Source of the DNA: Rhodobacter sp. CZR27
GTDB taxonomy: Bacteria > Pseudomonadota > Alphaproteobacteria > Rhodobacterales > Rhodobacteraceae
NCBI RefSeq assembly: GCF_002407205.1
Contig: NZ_CP023548.1
Span: forward strand, 1,574,501-1,638,500
Length of the DNA stretch: 64,000 nt
Reading direction: 5' to 3'
Below, one piece after another: positions 9,983 through 19,366 of the stretch. The translations under genes and the position numbers were made by a program. Below the pieces are notes generated by a model. It saw nothing but the letters and a program-made list of their open reading frames with translations. It was not told the origin of the DNA and made no database searches. The stretch's first letter is position 1, and each line of letters starts with the position of its first letter.

Positions 9983-11116
9983 ATGTCGCTGAATCACGTC
10001 CGCCCCTGGCGCAACATCCACCGCCGCAAGTCGCGGCAGATCATGGTGGGGCCGGTCGCCGTGGGCGGCGACGCGCCGATCTCGGTGCAGACGATGACCA
10101 ACACGATCACCGCCGACGCGGCCGCCACCATCGATCAGGTGCTGCGCTGCGCCGCGGCCGGGGCCGACATCGTGCGGGTGTCGGTGCCGGACGAGGCCTC
10201 GACCGCGGCGCTGAAGGAGATCGTGGCCGCCAGCCCGGTGCCGATCGTTGCCGACATCCACTTCCACTACAAGCGCGCCATCGAAGCCGCCGAGGCCGGC
10301 GCCGCCTGCCTTCGGATCAACCCGGGCAACATCGGCGACGCGAGCCGCGTGCGCGAGGTGATCAGGGCGGCCAAGGATCACGGTTGCTCGATGCGGATCG
10401 GGGTGAACGCCGGTTCGCTGGAGAAGCACCTGCTCGACAAGTATGGCGAGCCCTGCCCGGATGCGATGGTGGAATCCGGCATGGATCACATCAAGATCCT
10501 GCAGGACAACGATTATCACGAGTTCAAGATCTCGGTGAAGGCGTCGGACGTCTTTCTGGCCGCCGCCGCCTATCAGGCACTGGCCGAGGCGACGGATGCG
10601 CCGATCCATCTCGGGATCACCGAGGCGGGCGGGTTGACGGCCGGCACGGTGAAATCGGCCGTGGGCCTTGGCAACCTGCTCTGGTCGGGGATCGGCGACA
10701 CGCTGCGCGTCTCGCTCTCGGCCGATCCGGTCGAGGAAGTGAAGGTCGGCTACGAGATCCTGAAGTCGCTCGGCCTGCGTCACCGCGGGGTCACCATCAT
10801 CTCCTGCCCGTCCTGCGCGCGGCAGGGCTTCGACGTGATCAAGACCGTGGCGACGCTCGAGGATCGGCTGGCCCATGTCACCACCTCGATGAGCCTGTCG
10901 ATCATCGGCTGCGTGGTGAACGGCCCCGGCGAGGCGCTGATGACCGACATCGGCTTCACCGGCGGCGGCAACGGCTCGGGCATGGTCTATGCGGCTGGCA
11001 AGCAGATCCACAAGCTGGGCAACGAGCGGATGGTCGAGGAGATCGTCGCGATGGTCGAGCGCAAGGCCGCCGAACTCGAGGCCGAAAAGGCTGCGGCGGC
11101 CGAAGCGGCCGAGTGA
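9983..11116 (+). CDS. ispG: 4-hydroxy-3-methylbut-2-enyl diphosphate synthase (flavodoxin/ferredoxin)
   Basis: IspG (GcpE) makes HMBPP from methylerythritol cyclodiphosphate in the MEP isoprenoid pathway, which feeds carotenoids, quinones and bacteriochlorophyll side chains. The 377-aa protein has the TIM-barrel N-terminal part ([33 protein letters not shown]) and the C-terminal iron-sulfur domain with the cluster cysteines in [11 protein letters not shown] and [11 protein letters not shown]. Its length matches the short bacterial form without the plant/Chlamydia insert. Start is the ATG at 9983; upstream in-frame codons do not resemble the family. A strong hairpin follows the stop. Confidence 0.97.
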   Translation: MSLNHVRPWRNIHRRKSRQIMVGPVAVGGDAPISVQTMTNTITADAAATIDQVLRCAAAGADIVRVSVPDEASTAALKEIVAASPVPIVADIHFHYKRAIEAAEAGAACLRINPGNIGDASRVREVIRAAKDHGCSMRIGVNAGSLEKHLLDKYGEPCPDAMVESGMDHIKILQDNDYHEFKISVKASDVFLAAAAYQALAEATDAPIHLGITEAGGLTAGTVKSAVGLGNLLWSGIGDTLRVSLSADPVEEVKVGYEILKSLGLRHRGVTIISCPSCARQGFDVIKTVATLEDRLAHVTTSMSLSIIGCVVNGPGEALMTDIGFTGGGNGSGMVYAAGKQIHKLGNERMVEEIVAMVERKAAELEAEKAAAAEAAE

Positions 11117-11138
11117 TCCGGCCCGGCCGGGAAAGCGA

Positions 11139-11160
11139 AAGGCGCCCCGCGAGGCGCCTT
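11139..11160 (+). terminator. terminator hairpin between convergent ispG and dsbA-like genes
   Basis: AAGGCGCC (11139-11146) and GGCGCCTT (11153-11160) form a perfect 8-bp stem with a 6-nt loop, followed by a short T-rich stretch (ttctgcattt). It could serve both converging genes. Confidence 0.7.
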
Positions 11161-11192
11161 CTGCATTTCGCGCTTCGTGAATGACCGCGTGG

Positions 11193-11936
11193 TCAGCCCT
11201 TGCGCTGCCCGTCCACGATCTGCCGCATGCCGTCGAGCGGGACATAGCCGCGCACCATCGTGCGGTCGATTACAAAGGTCGGCGTGCCCGAGATCTCCAG
11301 CGTCTGGGCCAGTTGGTGGTTGGCCTCGATCACCGCCGTCACCTCGTCGGCGTCCATCCGCGCAAGGATCGCGGCGCGGTCAAGCTTCATCTCGTCCGCC
11401 AGCCGGCCCAGCGCCTCGGGGGTCATGTCGCCGCGGAAGCTGATCAGCCGGTCATGCGCCTGCTTGTAGGCCTCTGCCCCGGCGGTCTGCAGCACAGCGA
11501 TGGCGAAGCGCGAGGCCACCACCGACTCCTCGCCGAGGATCGGGTATTCCTTCAGCACGAAGCGGATGTTGCCGTCGGACTTCACCAGTTCCTCGACCTC
11601 GGCATTGGCCTTGCGGCAATAGCCGCAGCGATAGTCGATGAACTCGACCACCGTGATGTCGCCTTCGGGATTGCCCCCGACCCAGCTGGCCGGATCGGAA
11701 AAGATCGCGTCGGCATGTTCCTCGAGCCGGGCAAGGTCGGCGTTGACCTGCTCGGCCTGCTGGCGCGCTTCCAGCGCGTTGAACGCCTCCATCAGCACCT
11801 CGGGATTCTCCAGCAGGTAGGCGCGCACCTCGGCACGGAAGGCCTCGCGTTCGGCGGCGGTCATCTCGGCCTGCGCGGCAGGGGCAAGGGCCAGGGCGCT
11901 GGTCAGCGCCGCGGCGCCGAGGGGGATCAGTTTCAT
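11193..11936 (-). CDS. DsbA-family periplasmic thiol:disulfide oxidoreductase
   Basis: A 247-aa protein with signal peptide (MKLIPLGAAALTSALALAP..AQA, about 23 residues), a helical N-terminal extension (residues 25-85), and a thioredoxin-fold domain with active site Cys104-Gly-Tyr-Cys107 in EFIDYRCGYCRKA and the cis-Pro motif SGTPTFVI. This is the com1/BdbD-like DsbA subgroup common in alphaproteobacteria, which forms or rearranges disulfides in exported proteins. The exact direction (oxidase or isomerase) cannot be read from sequence. ATG 11936 is supported by GGAG upstream and places the signal peptide at the N-terminus. It converges on ispG and diverges from the aminotransferase. Confidence 0.9.
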   Translation of the reverse strand: MKLIPLGAAALTSALALAPAAQAEMTAAEREAFRAEVRAYLLENPEVLMEAFNALEARQQAEQVNADLARLEEHADAIFSDPASWVGGNPEGDITVVEFIDYRCGYCRKANAEVEELVKSDGNIRFVLKEYPILGEESVVASRFAIAVLQTAGAEAYKQAHDRLISFRGDMTPEALGRLADEMKLDRAAILARMDADEVTAVIEANHQLAQTLEISGTPTFVIDRTMVRGYVPLDGMRQIVDGQRKG

Positions 11937-12080
11937 CAGTGGCTCCGGTTGTCGCGGGTCGCGGCTGCGCTTCAGGAACACCGTTCCGCCCGGTTTGGCA
12001 AGCCTTCGGACACGAGTCCCGCCATTGACCTTCCGGCCCCGGTGTCTCAGGAACGGCACGGGAAGCTTAAGAGGCGGAAG

Positions 12081-13235
12081 ATGCGGGTTTCAAGGCGCGG
12101 GGCGGTCGATCCCTTCATCGTGATGGATGTGATGGAACAGGCGCGGGCGGCCGAGGCCGCGGGCCGGTCCATCATCCACATGGAAGTGGGCCAGCCGGGT
12201 ACGCCGGCGCCGGCAGGGGCGCGCGCGGCGCTGGCCCGGGCGATGGAGGAAGGGCCGCTGGGCTACACCGTCGCGCTCGGCCTGCCGGAGCTGCGGCAGG
12301 GCATCGCCGACCTCTACCGGCGCTGGTATGGCGTGGATCTCGATCCGGCGCGGGTCGTGGTGACGGCCGGGTCCTCGTCCGGCTTCCTGCTGGCCTTCTC
12401 GGCGCTGTTCGATGCGGGCGACCGGGTCGCGTTGGGAGAGCCGGGCTATCCCAGCTATCGCCAGATCCTCCGCGCCCTGTCGCTGGAGCCGGTCGGCATC
12501 CAGACCAGCCCTGAGAACCGCCTGCAGCCGGTGCCCGCGGATCTGGAGGGCGTACCAGATCTGGCCGGGCTGATCGTCGCCTCGCCCGGCAACCCCTCGG
12601 GCACGATGCTGTCGAAGGAGGCGCTGGCCGCGCTGATCGCCCATGCCCAGAGCCGCGGCATCGCCTTCATTTCGGACGAGATCTACCATGGCCTCGACTA
12701 CGGCACCCGCGCGGTCTCGGCGCTGGAGATTTCCGACGACGTCTATGTGATCAACTCGTTCTCGAAGTATTTCAGCATGACCGGTTGGCGCCTTGGCTGG
12801 CTGGTGGTGCCCGAGCCGCATGTGCGCCTGATCGAGCGGCTGGCGCAGAACATGTTCATCTGCCCGCCCCACGCCAGCCAGGTGGCCGCGCTGGCCGCGC
12901 TGGACTGCCATCAGGAGCTTGAGGCCAACCGCGCCGTCTATGCCGAGAACCGCCGGCTGATGCTGGAGGGGCTGCCGAAGGCCGGATTCACCCGCTTCGC
13001 CCCCCCTGACGGCGCGTTCTACGTCTATGCCGACGTGTCGGACCTGACCGACGACAGCCTGTCCTTCGCGGCCGGGATCCTGCGCGAGGCCGGGGTGGCG
13101 GTGACGCCGGGTCTGGATTTCGACCCTGTCCGCGGTGCGCGGACGCTGCGCTTCTCCTATGCGCGGGCGACGGCGGATATCGTCGAGGGGCTGCGGCGGC
13201 TCGAAGCCTTCATGGCGCGCCGGGCCCGGCGCTAG
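12081..13235 (+). CDS. PLP-dependent aminotransferase, class I/II
   Basis: A 384-aa fold-type I aminotransferase of the aspartate aminotransferase superfamily. Landmarks: IHMEVGQPG near 35, AGSSSGF (phosphate loop, 96-102), SPGNPSGT with Asn171, DEIYHGLDY (199-207), Lys229 in NSFSKYFSMTGWRLGW, and the carboxylate-binding Arg near the C-terminus (RTLRFSYA). Substrate not certain; relatives act on aspartate, alanine or aromatic amino acids. The ATG at 12081 begins directly before conserved sequence, with GAGGCGG upstream. The amidase gene starts 10 nt after its stop. Confidence 0.88.
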   Translation: MRVSRRGAVDPFIVMDVMEQARAAEAAGRSIIHMEVGQPGTPAPAGARAALARAMEEGPLGYTVALGLPELRQGIADLYRRWYGVDLDPARVVVTAGSSSGFLLAFSALFDAGDRVALGEPGYPSYRQILRALSLEPVGIQTSPENRLQPVPADLEGVPDLAGLIVASPGNPSGTMLSKEALAALIAHAQSRGIAFISDEIYHGLDYGTRAVSALEISDDVYVINSFSKYFSMTGWRLGWLVVPEPHVRLIERLAQNMFICPPHASQVAALAALDCHQELEANRAVYAENRRLMLEGLPKAGFTRFAPPDGAFYVYADVSDLTDDSLSFAAGILREAGVAVTPGLDFDPVRGARTLRFSYARATADIVEGLRRLEAFMARRARR

Positions 13236-13245
13236 GTCCCGGCCG

Positions 13246-14454
13246 ATGCGGGGGTGCGCGATGGCGGTCGTGGCGCTGGCGGGGCTGGGTCTGGCCCAGG
13301 CGGCGCTCGGGCAGGAGTTGACCGGGCTCGCGCGGCTCGACCCGGCGCGGTCCTCGGTCACGGACAGCGGCTGGAGCGGGATCGGGGTCGAGTTGCAGCT
13401 GTCGCAGCCGGTGCCGTGGCGCGTCCGGGTGCTCGACGCTCCGCCGCGGCTGGTCATGGACTTCCGCGAGGTGGATTTCGGCCAGGTCTCCTCCATGCCC
13501 GAGACCAGCGACCACGTAAGCGCGCTGCGCGCCGGCGGCTTCCGCACCGGCTGGTCGCGGCTGGTGCTGGAACTCGACGGTCCCTTCACGGTGGCCGAGG
13601 CCGGCATGCAGACCGGCGACGGCGCCCGCATCCGCGTGGAGCTTGACGCGGCCGACCCCGAGGATTTCGCCGCCCGGGCCGCGATCCCCGAGCCGCCGGG
13701 CTGGGCGCTGCCGAAGGCGACCCTGCCCGAGCAGAGGGCGCAGGGCCAGGGCCCGCTGACGGTCGTGCTCGACCCCGGCCATGGCGGGATCGATCCCGGC
13801 GCCGAACGCCCGCCGGTCACCGAGGCCAGCCTGATGCTGACCTTCGCGCGCGAGGTGAAGGAGGCGCTGCTGCGCGACGGCACCTTCCGCGTGGCGATGA
13901 CCCGCGAGGAGGACGTCTTCGTCCCACTCGAGACCCGCATCACGCTGGCGCGCGCGGCCGGCGGGCAGGTCTTCGTCTCGCTGCATGCCGATGCCATCGC
14001 CGAGGGCGAGGCGGTGGGGGCGACCCTCTACACGCTGGCCGATGAAGCCTCGGACGCTGCGGCAAGGGCGCTGGCCGAGCGGCACGACCGCGACGATCTT
14101 CTGTCGGGGGTGGACCTGACCGGGCACGACGATCTGGTGGCGACGGTGCTGATGGACATGGCTCGCGCCGAGACCGGGCCGCGGAACGAACGGCTCGCGC
14201 TGGCGCTGGAGGCCGCGATCAAGGCCGAGGGGCTGGCGATGCACCGCCATCCGCGGCAGGCGGCCGGTTTCTCGGTGCTGAAGTCGCCGGACCTGCCGTC
14301 GATCCTGGTCGAGACCGGCTTCATGTCGAGCGACGCGGACCTTGCCCGCCTGCGCGATCCGGCGTGGCGCGCGCGCATGGCGCGTGCGCTGGTCGAAGGG
14401 CTGAAGGCCTGGGCCCGGGAGGATGCGGCGTTGAAGGATCTTCTGCGCCGCTGA
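13246..14454 (+). CDS. N-acetylmuramoyl-L-alanine amidase (AMIN + Amidase_3)
   Basis: A 402-aa periplasmic amidase that cleaves the amide between MurNAc and the stem peptide, used in daughter-cell separation. A signal peptide (MRGCAMAVVALAGLGLAQAALG) is followed by an AMIN targeting domain (about 35-150) and a zinc Amidase_3 domain from about 165: VVLDPGHGGIDPGAE (zinc His), the second ligand Glu after it, SLHADA (zinc His) and ILVETGFMSS with the catalytic Glu. This is the AmiC type, normally activated by LytM/EnvC-like factors. Start chosen at 13246 because it opens the signal peptide and lies just after the upstream stop. The amiC-mrcA order is typical for the group. Confidence 0.93.
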   Translation: MRGCAMAVVALAGLGLAQAALGQELTGLARLDPARSSVTDSGWSGIGVELQLSQPVPWRVRVLDAPPRLVMDFREVDFGQVSSMPETSDHVSALRAGGFRTGWSRLVLELDGPFTVAEAGMQTGDGARIRVELDAADPEDFAARAAIPEPPGWALPKATLPEQRAQGQGPLTVVLDPGHGGIDPGAERPPVTEASLMLTFAREVKEALLRDGTFRVAMTREEDVFVPLETRITLARAAGGQVFVSLHADAIAEGEAVGATLYTLADEASDAAARALAERHDRDDLLSGVDLTGHDDLVATVLMDMARAETGPRNERLALALEAAIKAEGLAMHRHPRQAAGFSVLKSPDLPSILVETGFMSSDADLARLRDPAWRARMARALVEGLKAWAREDAALKDLLRR

Positions 14455-14490
14455 TCGCGAAAACGCGAAGCAGGGCCGGACGGGCAGGTT

Positions 14491-14519
14491 TTGCCCTTCC
14501 CGGCCCGCGCGTGTATAAG
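14491..14519 (+). promoter_or_regulatory. putative promoter of mrcA
   Basis: TTGCCC (14491-14496), 17-nt spacer, TATAAG (14514-14519); the predicted start is about 20 nt before the TTG start codon. This would let mrcA be made independently of the upstream amidase. Confidence 0.55.
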
Positions 14520-14546
14520 GACGCCCAACCATAGGGGGCATCGCCA

Positions 14547-17096
14547 TTGTTGAGGTTCATCGGGTCATTCTTCGGGGCGATCTTCACGGCGCTCACGCTC
14601 GGGTTGCTGGCGCTGGCCCTGACCATCGGCGCGGTGTTCTGGATGTATTCGCGCGACCTGCCGAGCCACGAAAGCCTTGCGCAATACACGCCGCCGACGA
14701 TCAGCCGGATCTATTCCGGCGAGGGCCGGATCATCGACGAATTCGCGCAGGAGCGCCGGATCTTCGCCCCGATCGAGGAGATCCCCGACCTCGTGAAGAA
14801 CGCCTTCATCTCGGCCGAGGACAAGAACTTCTATACCCACCACGGCTATGACGCGCGCGGCATCGCCGCGGCGGCCTTCGAGGCAATACGCACCCGCGGC
14901 AAGACCGTGCGCGGCGCGTCCACCATCACCCAGCAGGTGATGAAGAACTTCCTGCTGTCGGGCGACCGCACCGGCGAGCGCAAGATCAAGGAAATCATCC
15001 TCGCCACCCGGATCGAGGAGACGCTGTCGAAGGAAAGGATCCTCGAACTTTACCTGAACGAGATCTTCCTTGGCCAGAACAGCTATGGCGTCGCCGCGGC
15101 GGCGCAGACCTATTTCAACAAGACGCTGGCGCAGCTGACCCCGGCCGAGGCCGCGACGCTGGCCGCCATGCCCCAGGCGCCGAGCCAGTATCACCCGGTG
15201 CGCGCGAAGGAGCGGGTGACCGAGCGGCGCAATTACGTCCTGCGCGAGATGTTCGAGAACGGCTACATCGACGAGCCGACGCTGGTTGCCTCGCTGAACG
15301 AGCCGCTTCGGTCGGTGCAGAACGGCGACTACCCCGCCTTCCGCGAGGCGCTGCCACCGCGCGACTATTTCACCGACGAGATCCGCCGGCAGCTCTCTTC
15401 GGAATTCGGCGAGCAGGAATTCTTCGGCGGCGGCCTGACCATTCGCGCCACCATCGACCGCGAGTTGCAGACCGAGGCCGCGGCGGCGCTGCGCGACGGG
15501 CTGGAGAAGTTCGACCGCAGCCAGGGCGTCTGGCGCGGCACGCGGCAGACGATCCCGGCCGAGAAGCTCGGCACCGAGAAGGACTGGCGCGCGGCGCTGG
15601 CCGCCACGCCCGTGCCGCGCGACGTGCCGGGCTGGCACCCGGCGGTGGTGCTGGAGGTCGGCGAGAGCGCAGCGCGCATCGGCATCGAGGGCGTCGAGGA
15701 GGACGAGGACGGCCATTTCATCCCCGCCGAGGACGTGACCTGGGCGCGGAAGCGGCAGGCCGACGGCAAGCTCGGCCGCAAGGCGAAGGTGGTGGGCGAT
15801 CTGGTGTCGAAGGGCGACGTCGTCCTCGTGCGCGAGGTTAAGGCCGAGGATGGCAGCTTCCGCCGCTGGTCGCTGAGGCAGGTGCCCGAGGTTCAGGGCG
15901 CCTTCATGGCCATGGACGTGAACTCGGGCCGCGTGCTCGCGATGCAGGGCGGGTTCAGCTACCAGTATTCCGTCTTCAACCGGGCGACGCAGGCCACGCG
16001 CCAGCCTGGGTCGAGCTTCAAGCCCTTCGTCTATGCGGCAGCGCTGGATTCGGGCTTCACGCCGGCCACCATCGTCATCGACGCGCCGATCGAGGTGCAG
16101 ACGGCGCAGGGGCTGTGGACGCCGAAGAACGCCTCGGGCAAGTTCTACGGCCCGACGCCGCTCAGGACCGGGATCGAGCAGTCGCGGAACCTGATGACCG
16201 TGCGGATCGCGCAGGAGATCGGCATGGAGACGGTTTCCGCCTATGCCGAGAAGTTCGGCGTCTACGACCGGATGGGCCAGTTCCTCGCCAACGCGCTGGG
16301 ATCGGAGGAGACGACGCTGTTCAAGATGGTCGCGGCCTACGCCATGTTCGCCAACGGCGGCGAGCGGGTGCAGCCGACGCTGGTGGACCGGGTGCAGGAC
16401 CGCTTCGGCCGCACCGTCTATCGCCACGACCAGCGCAACTGCGAGGAATGCGCCCAGCCACTGCTGCCCGAGGGGCGCTCGCCCCACATCACCTCGCAGC
16501 GCGAACGGGTGATGGACGCGATCACCGCCTATCAGCTGACCTCGATGATGCAGGGCGTGATCCAGCGCGGCACGGGCAAGGGCATCAACCTGCCCGTGCC
16601 GGTGGCGGGCAAGACCGGCACGACCAACGACGCCAAGGACGTTTGGTTCATCGGCTATACCTCGAACATGGTCGCGGGCTGCTACATCGGCCATGACCAG
16701 CCGCGCAGCATGGGCACCGTTTCGGGCGGCGGCTTCTGCGGCCCGGTGTTCCAGAGCTTCATGTCGAAGGCGGTGAAGAAATACGGGGGGTCCGAGTTCC
16801 GCGTTCCGCCGGGCGGCTATTTCATCAAGATCGACCGCTTCACCGGGGCCCGGCTGCCCGACGATGCCAGCGGCCCGAACGTCGTCGCCGAATACTTCCG
16901 CGAGGGGTCCGACACGGTCTTCGGCATGGGCGCGATGGTCGACGGGGGCTTCGCGATGGGGTCGAACCTGCCGCTCTTCGCCTATGGCGAGGACGAGAGC
17001 GCGGGAGGCTCCACCGTCACAACGGCGACCGGCGAGCGCAAGGTGATCCCGAAGAAGGCGGATTTCGGCACGCTGAGTTCCGGCGGGCTCTACTGA
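14547..17096 (+). CDS. mrcA: Penicillin-binding protein 1A (class A PBP)
   Basis: A bifunctional peptidoglycan glycosyltransferase/DD-transpeptidase of 849 aa. An N-terminal membrane anchor (about 5-32) is followed by the GT51 domain (EDKNFYTHHGYD with catalytic Glu, GASTITQQ, KILELYLNEIFLGQ-type region). An OB-fold insertion typical of PBP1A lies around 340-450. The transpeptidase domain has active-site Ser489 in RQPGSSFKPF, SRN near 549 and KTGTT near 690. Translation starts from TTG at 14547; AGGGGG lies 8 nt upstream and no ATG or GTG in frame fits. The gene makes and cross-links cell wall and lies downstream of the amidase that splits it. Confidence 0.96.
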   Translation: MLRFIGSFFGAIFTALTLGLLALALTIGAVFWMYSRDLPSHESLAQYTPPTISRIYSGEGRIIDEFAQERRIFAPIEEIPDLVKNAFISAEDKNFYTHHGYDARGIAAAAFEAIRTRGKTVRGASTITQQVMKNFLLSGDRTGERKIKEIILATRIEETLSKERILELYLNEIFLGQNSYGVAAAAQTYFNKTLAQLTPAEAATLAAMPQAPSQYHPVRAKERVTERRNYVLREMFENGYIDEPTLVASLNEPLRSVQNGDYPAFREALPPRDYFTDEIRRQLSSEFGEQEFFGGGLTIRATIDRELQTEAAAALRDGLEKFDRSQGVWRGTRQTIPAEKLGTEKDWRAALAATPVPRDVPGWHPAVVLEVGESAARIGIEGVEEDEDGHFIPAEDVTWARKRQADGKLGRKAKVVGDLVSKGDVVLVREVKAEDGSFRRWSLRQVPEVQGAFMAMDVNSGRVLAMQGGFSYQYSVFNRATQATRQPGSSFKPFVYAAALDSGFTPATIVIDAPIEVQTAQGLWTPKNASGKFYGPTPLRTGIEQSRNLMTVRIAQEIGMETVSAYAEKFGVYDRMGQFLANALGSEETTLFKMVAAYAMFANGGERVQPTLVDRVQDRFGRTVYRHDQRNCEECAQPLLPEGRSPHITSQRERVMDAITAYQLTSMMQGVIQRGTGKGINLPVPVAGKTGTTNDAKDVWFIGYTSNMVAGCYIGHDQPRSMGTVSGGGFCGPVFQSFMSKAVKKYGGSEFRVPPGGYFIKIDRFTGARLPDDASGPNVVAEYFREGSDTVFGMGAMVDGGFAMGSNLPLFAYGEDESAGGSTVTTATGERKVIPKKADFGTLSSGGLY

Positions 17097-17185
17097 GCTT
17101 TGGCCGCAGGGCAGGGCGTGGCCTTGCCCGTCCGGCGCCTTCGCGCTATCACCCCCGCCTGAACCGTTCCGAGGACGTCCCGACC

Positions 17186-18313
17186 ATGCGCACCGAGATC
17201 CAGTATCACGTCGACGCCATCAAGCGCACGCTCGGGCTGCTTGCGCAGCGCATGGATCTGGAGACCGCGCCGCATCGCCTGGAAGAGTTCGACGCGATGA
17301 TCGAGGACGGCAACCTGTGGAACGATCCGGCGCGCGCGCAGAAGCTGATGCGCGAGCGGCAGGCGCTGATGGACCAGCTGTCCACCTACAGGCTGATCGA
17401 CAGCGGGCTGCGCGACAACGTCGAGCTGATCGAGCTGGGCGAGGCCGAGGGCGACGAGGAGATCGTCACCGAAGCCGAGGCCGCGATCCGCGACCTGCTG
17501 GAAACCGCGCGCGCCAAGGAACTCGAGGCGCTGCTGGACGGCGAGGCCGACCGCAACGACACCTTCCTCGAGATCAACGCGGGCGCCGGTGGCACGGAAA
17601 GCTGCGACTGGGCCTCGATGCTGGCGCGGATGTATGTCCGCTGGGCCGAGAAGAAGGGCTACAAGGTCGAGCTTCAGTCCGAAAGCCCGGGCGAGGAGGC
17701 CGGGATCAAGTCCGCCTCCTACAAGATCAGCGGGCCCAACGCCTATGGCTGGCTGAAGTCGGAAAGCGGCGTGCACCGGCTGGTGCGGATTTCGCCCTAC
17801 GATTCGGCGGCGCGACGGCACACCTCGTTCTCGTCGATCTGGGTCTATCCCGTGGTGGACGACAACATCGAGATCGAGATCCCCGCGAACGAGATCCGGA
17901 TCGACACCTACCGTTCCTCGGGTGCGGGCGGGCAGCACGTGAACACCACCGACTCGGCGGTGCGGATCACCCACCTGCCGACCAACATCGTCGTGACCTC
18001 GTCGATGAAGTCGCAGCACCAGAACCGCGAGGCTGCGATGAACGCGCTGAAGGCGCGGCTCTACCAGCTGGAACTGGACAAGCGGAACGCCGAGATCAAC
18101 GCCCAGCATGCCGCGAAGGGCGAGGCGGGCTGGGGCAACCAGATCCGTTCCTACGTGCTGCAGCCCTACCAGATGGTGAAGGACCTGCGCACCGGGGTCG
18201 AGACCTCGGACACGCAGGGCGTTCTGGACGGTGATCTGGACAAGTTCATGGCGGCCACGCTGGCGCAGGACGTGGCCGGCAAGAGCCGGGCCGAGGCCAA
18301 CGCCGAGGACTGA
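17186..18313 (+). CDS. prfB: Peptide chain release factor 2
   Basis: RF2 terminates translation at UGA and UAA. The 375-aa protein has the helical domain 1, the stop-codon recognition tripeptide Ser203-Pro204-Tyr205 in RISPYDSAARRHTSF (SPF in E. coli; SPY is usual in alphaproteobacteria), and the catalytic Gly248-Gly249-Gln250 in SSGAGGQHVNTTDSAV. The reading frame is continuous from ATG 17186: the in-frame UGA and +1 frameshift that autoregulate prfB in many bacteria are absent. It follows mrcA by 89 nt. Confidence 0.97.
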   Translation: MRTEIQYHVDAIKRTLGLLAQRMDLETAPHRLEEFDAMIEDGNLWNDPARAQKLMRERQALMDQLSTYRLIDSGLRDNVELIELGEAEGDEEIVTEAEAAIRDLLETARAKELEALLDGEADRNDTFLEINAGAGGTESCDWASMLARMYVRWAEKKGYKVELQSESPGEEAGIKSASYKISGPNAYGWLKSESGVHRLVRISPYDSAARRHTSFSSIWVYPVVDDNIEIEIPANEIRIDTYRSSGAGGQHVNTTDSAVRITHLPTNIVVTSSMKSQHQNREAAMNALKARLYQLELDKRNAEINAQHAAKGEAGWGNQIRSYVLQPYQMVKDLRTGVETSDTQGVLDGDLDKFMAATLAQDVAGKSRAEANAED

Positions 18314-18400
18314 GGGCACCCCTACCAAGGGTGAGGCCGCCGAGACCAAAAGCTGAGGTGCAGAATCATCTTGGAGGCGCGGGGCACCTGCGCTTACCCT

Positions 18401-18420
18401 TCCTCCTTCGAGAAGGAGGA
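18401..18420 (+). promoter_or_regulatory. hairpin that sequesters the Shine-Dalgarno of the DUF2189 gene
   Basis: TCCTCCTT (18401-18408), loop CGAG, AAGGAGGA (18413-18420): a perfect 8-bp stem whose 3' strand is the complete Shine-Dalgarno, 8 nt before ATG 18429. The 5' strand mimics the 16S rRNA anti-SD end. In RNA the ribosome-binding site would be fully paired unless opened by heat, a protein or an RNA. Confidence 0.75.
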
Positions 18421-18428
18421 GTCTCGGC

Positions 18429-19205
18429 ATGTCGCAAAGTTTCATGGAACCCGCCGCGGTGGTTCCGGAGGTGCGAATACTCACCCCGGACGACCTGCGG
18501 AACGTGCTTTTTGCCGGAATGCGCGATTTCCGACGCGCGCCGGCCTTCGGACTGTTCTTTTCCGCCGTCTATGTGGCCTGCGGCTGGATCATCCTGGCCG
18601 CCTTCGCCACGAGCGGCAACTGGTGGTGGATCCTGCCCGCGGCGGCGGGCTTCCCCATCCTCGGCCCCTTCATCGCCTGCGGCCTCTATGAGGTCAGCCG
18701 CCGGCTGGAGGTTGGCGAACCTTTGGACTGGGGCGGAGTGCTGGGCGTGATCTTCCGCCAGAAGGATCGCCAGATCCCTTCGATGGCGGCGGTGGTGGTG
18801 ATCTTCTTCCTGTTCTGGAACTTCCTGTCCCACATGGTCTTCGCGCTGTTCATGGGCACGCAGCCGATCGTGAACATCTCGTCCTCGTTCGAGATGTTCA
18901 AGACGGCGCACGGGCTGACCCTGCTGGCGGTCGAGATGCTGGTGGGCGCCGTCTTCGCGAGCATCCTGTTCTCGATCACCGTGGTCAGCCTGCCGTTGCT
19001 GCTGGATCGCGAGATCGACTTCGTGACGGCGATGATCACCAGCGTGCAGGTGGTTCAGGCTAATCCGGTGCTTATGCTGTCTTGGGGCATCACCATCGGC
19101 GGCATACTGTTCTTCGCCATGCTGCCGGGCTTCCTGGGGCTGTTCATCGCGCTGCCGGTGCTTGGCCACGCGACGTGGCACCTCTATCGCCTGGCGCTTG
19201 ACTGA
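18429..19205 (+). CDS. DUF2189 integral membrane protein
   Basis: A 258-aa inner-membrane protein of the DUF2189 family, function unknown. After a polar N-terminus (VRILTPDDLRNVLFAGMRDF) come about six hydrophobic helices, with the family's GFPILGPFIACGLYEVSRRLE motif around residues 75-97. An amphipathic stretch (FRQKDRQIPS) leads to the second half. The N-terminal RNVLFAGMRDFRRAPAFGLFF segment is typical. The Shine-Dalgarno AAGGAGGA is ideal but lies inside a perfect hairpin, so expression is probably controlled at translation. It stands alone, 115 nt after prfB, converging on the bactofilin gene. Confidence 0.88.
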   Translation: MSQSFMEPAAVVPEVRILTPDDLRNVLFAGMRDFRRAPAFGLFFSAVYVACGWIILAAFATSGNWWWILPAAAGFPILGPFIACGLYEVSRRLEVGEPLDWGGVLGVIFRQKDRQIPSMAAVVVIFFLFWNFLSHMVFALFMGTQPIVNISSSFEMFKTAHGLTLLAVEMLVGAVFASILFSITVVSLPLLLDREIDFVTAMITSVQVVQANPVLMLSWGITIGGILFFAMLPGFLGLFIALPVLGHATWHLYRLALD

Positions 19206-19321
19206 GCGCGGCGCTGCGAAGGCCGCGGCCGGGCGTGGTCGTCCCGCCCGGCCCTTGCGGAAAGCACGGCCGGTCATGGCGCCCCGGCCCGACGAAGATC
19301 AGCGGCGGACGAAACGGAAGA

Positions 19322-19341
19322 GGGCGCCCCGAGGGGCGCCC
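19322..19341 (-). terminator. bidirectional terminator between DUF2189 and bactofilin genes
   Basis: GGGCGCC (19322-19328), loop CCGAGG, GGCGCCC (19335-19341). On the minus strand it is followed by a pyrimidine-rich tail (tcttccgttt), fitting termination of the bactofilin operon 25 nt after its stop. Confidence 0.55.
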
Positions 19342-19366
19342 CTTGCCGTCCGACGGCGAAGACGGA

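Noticed and set aside
7252..9984. 910-codon minus-strand ORF across hemA and the RodZ-like gene
   Set aside because: Spans two well-supported plus-strand genes and their promoter; composition of an antisense artefact.
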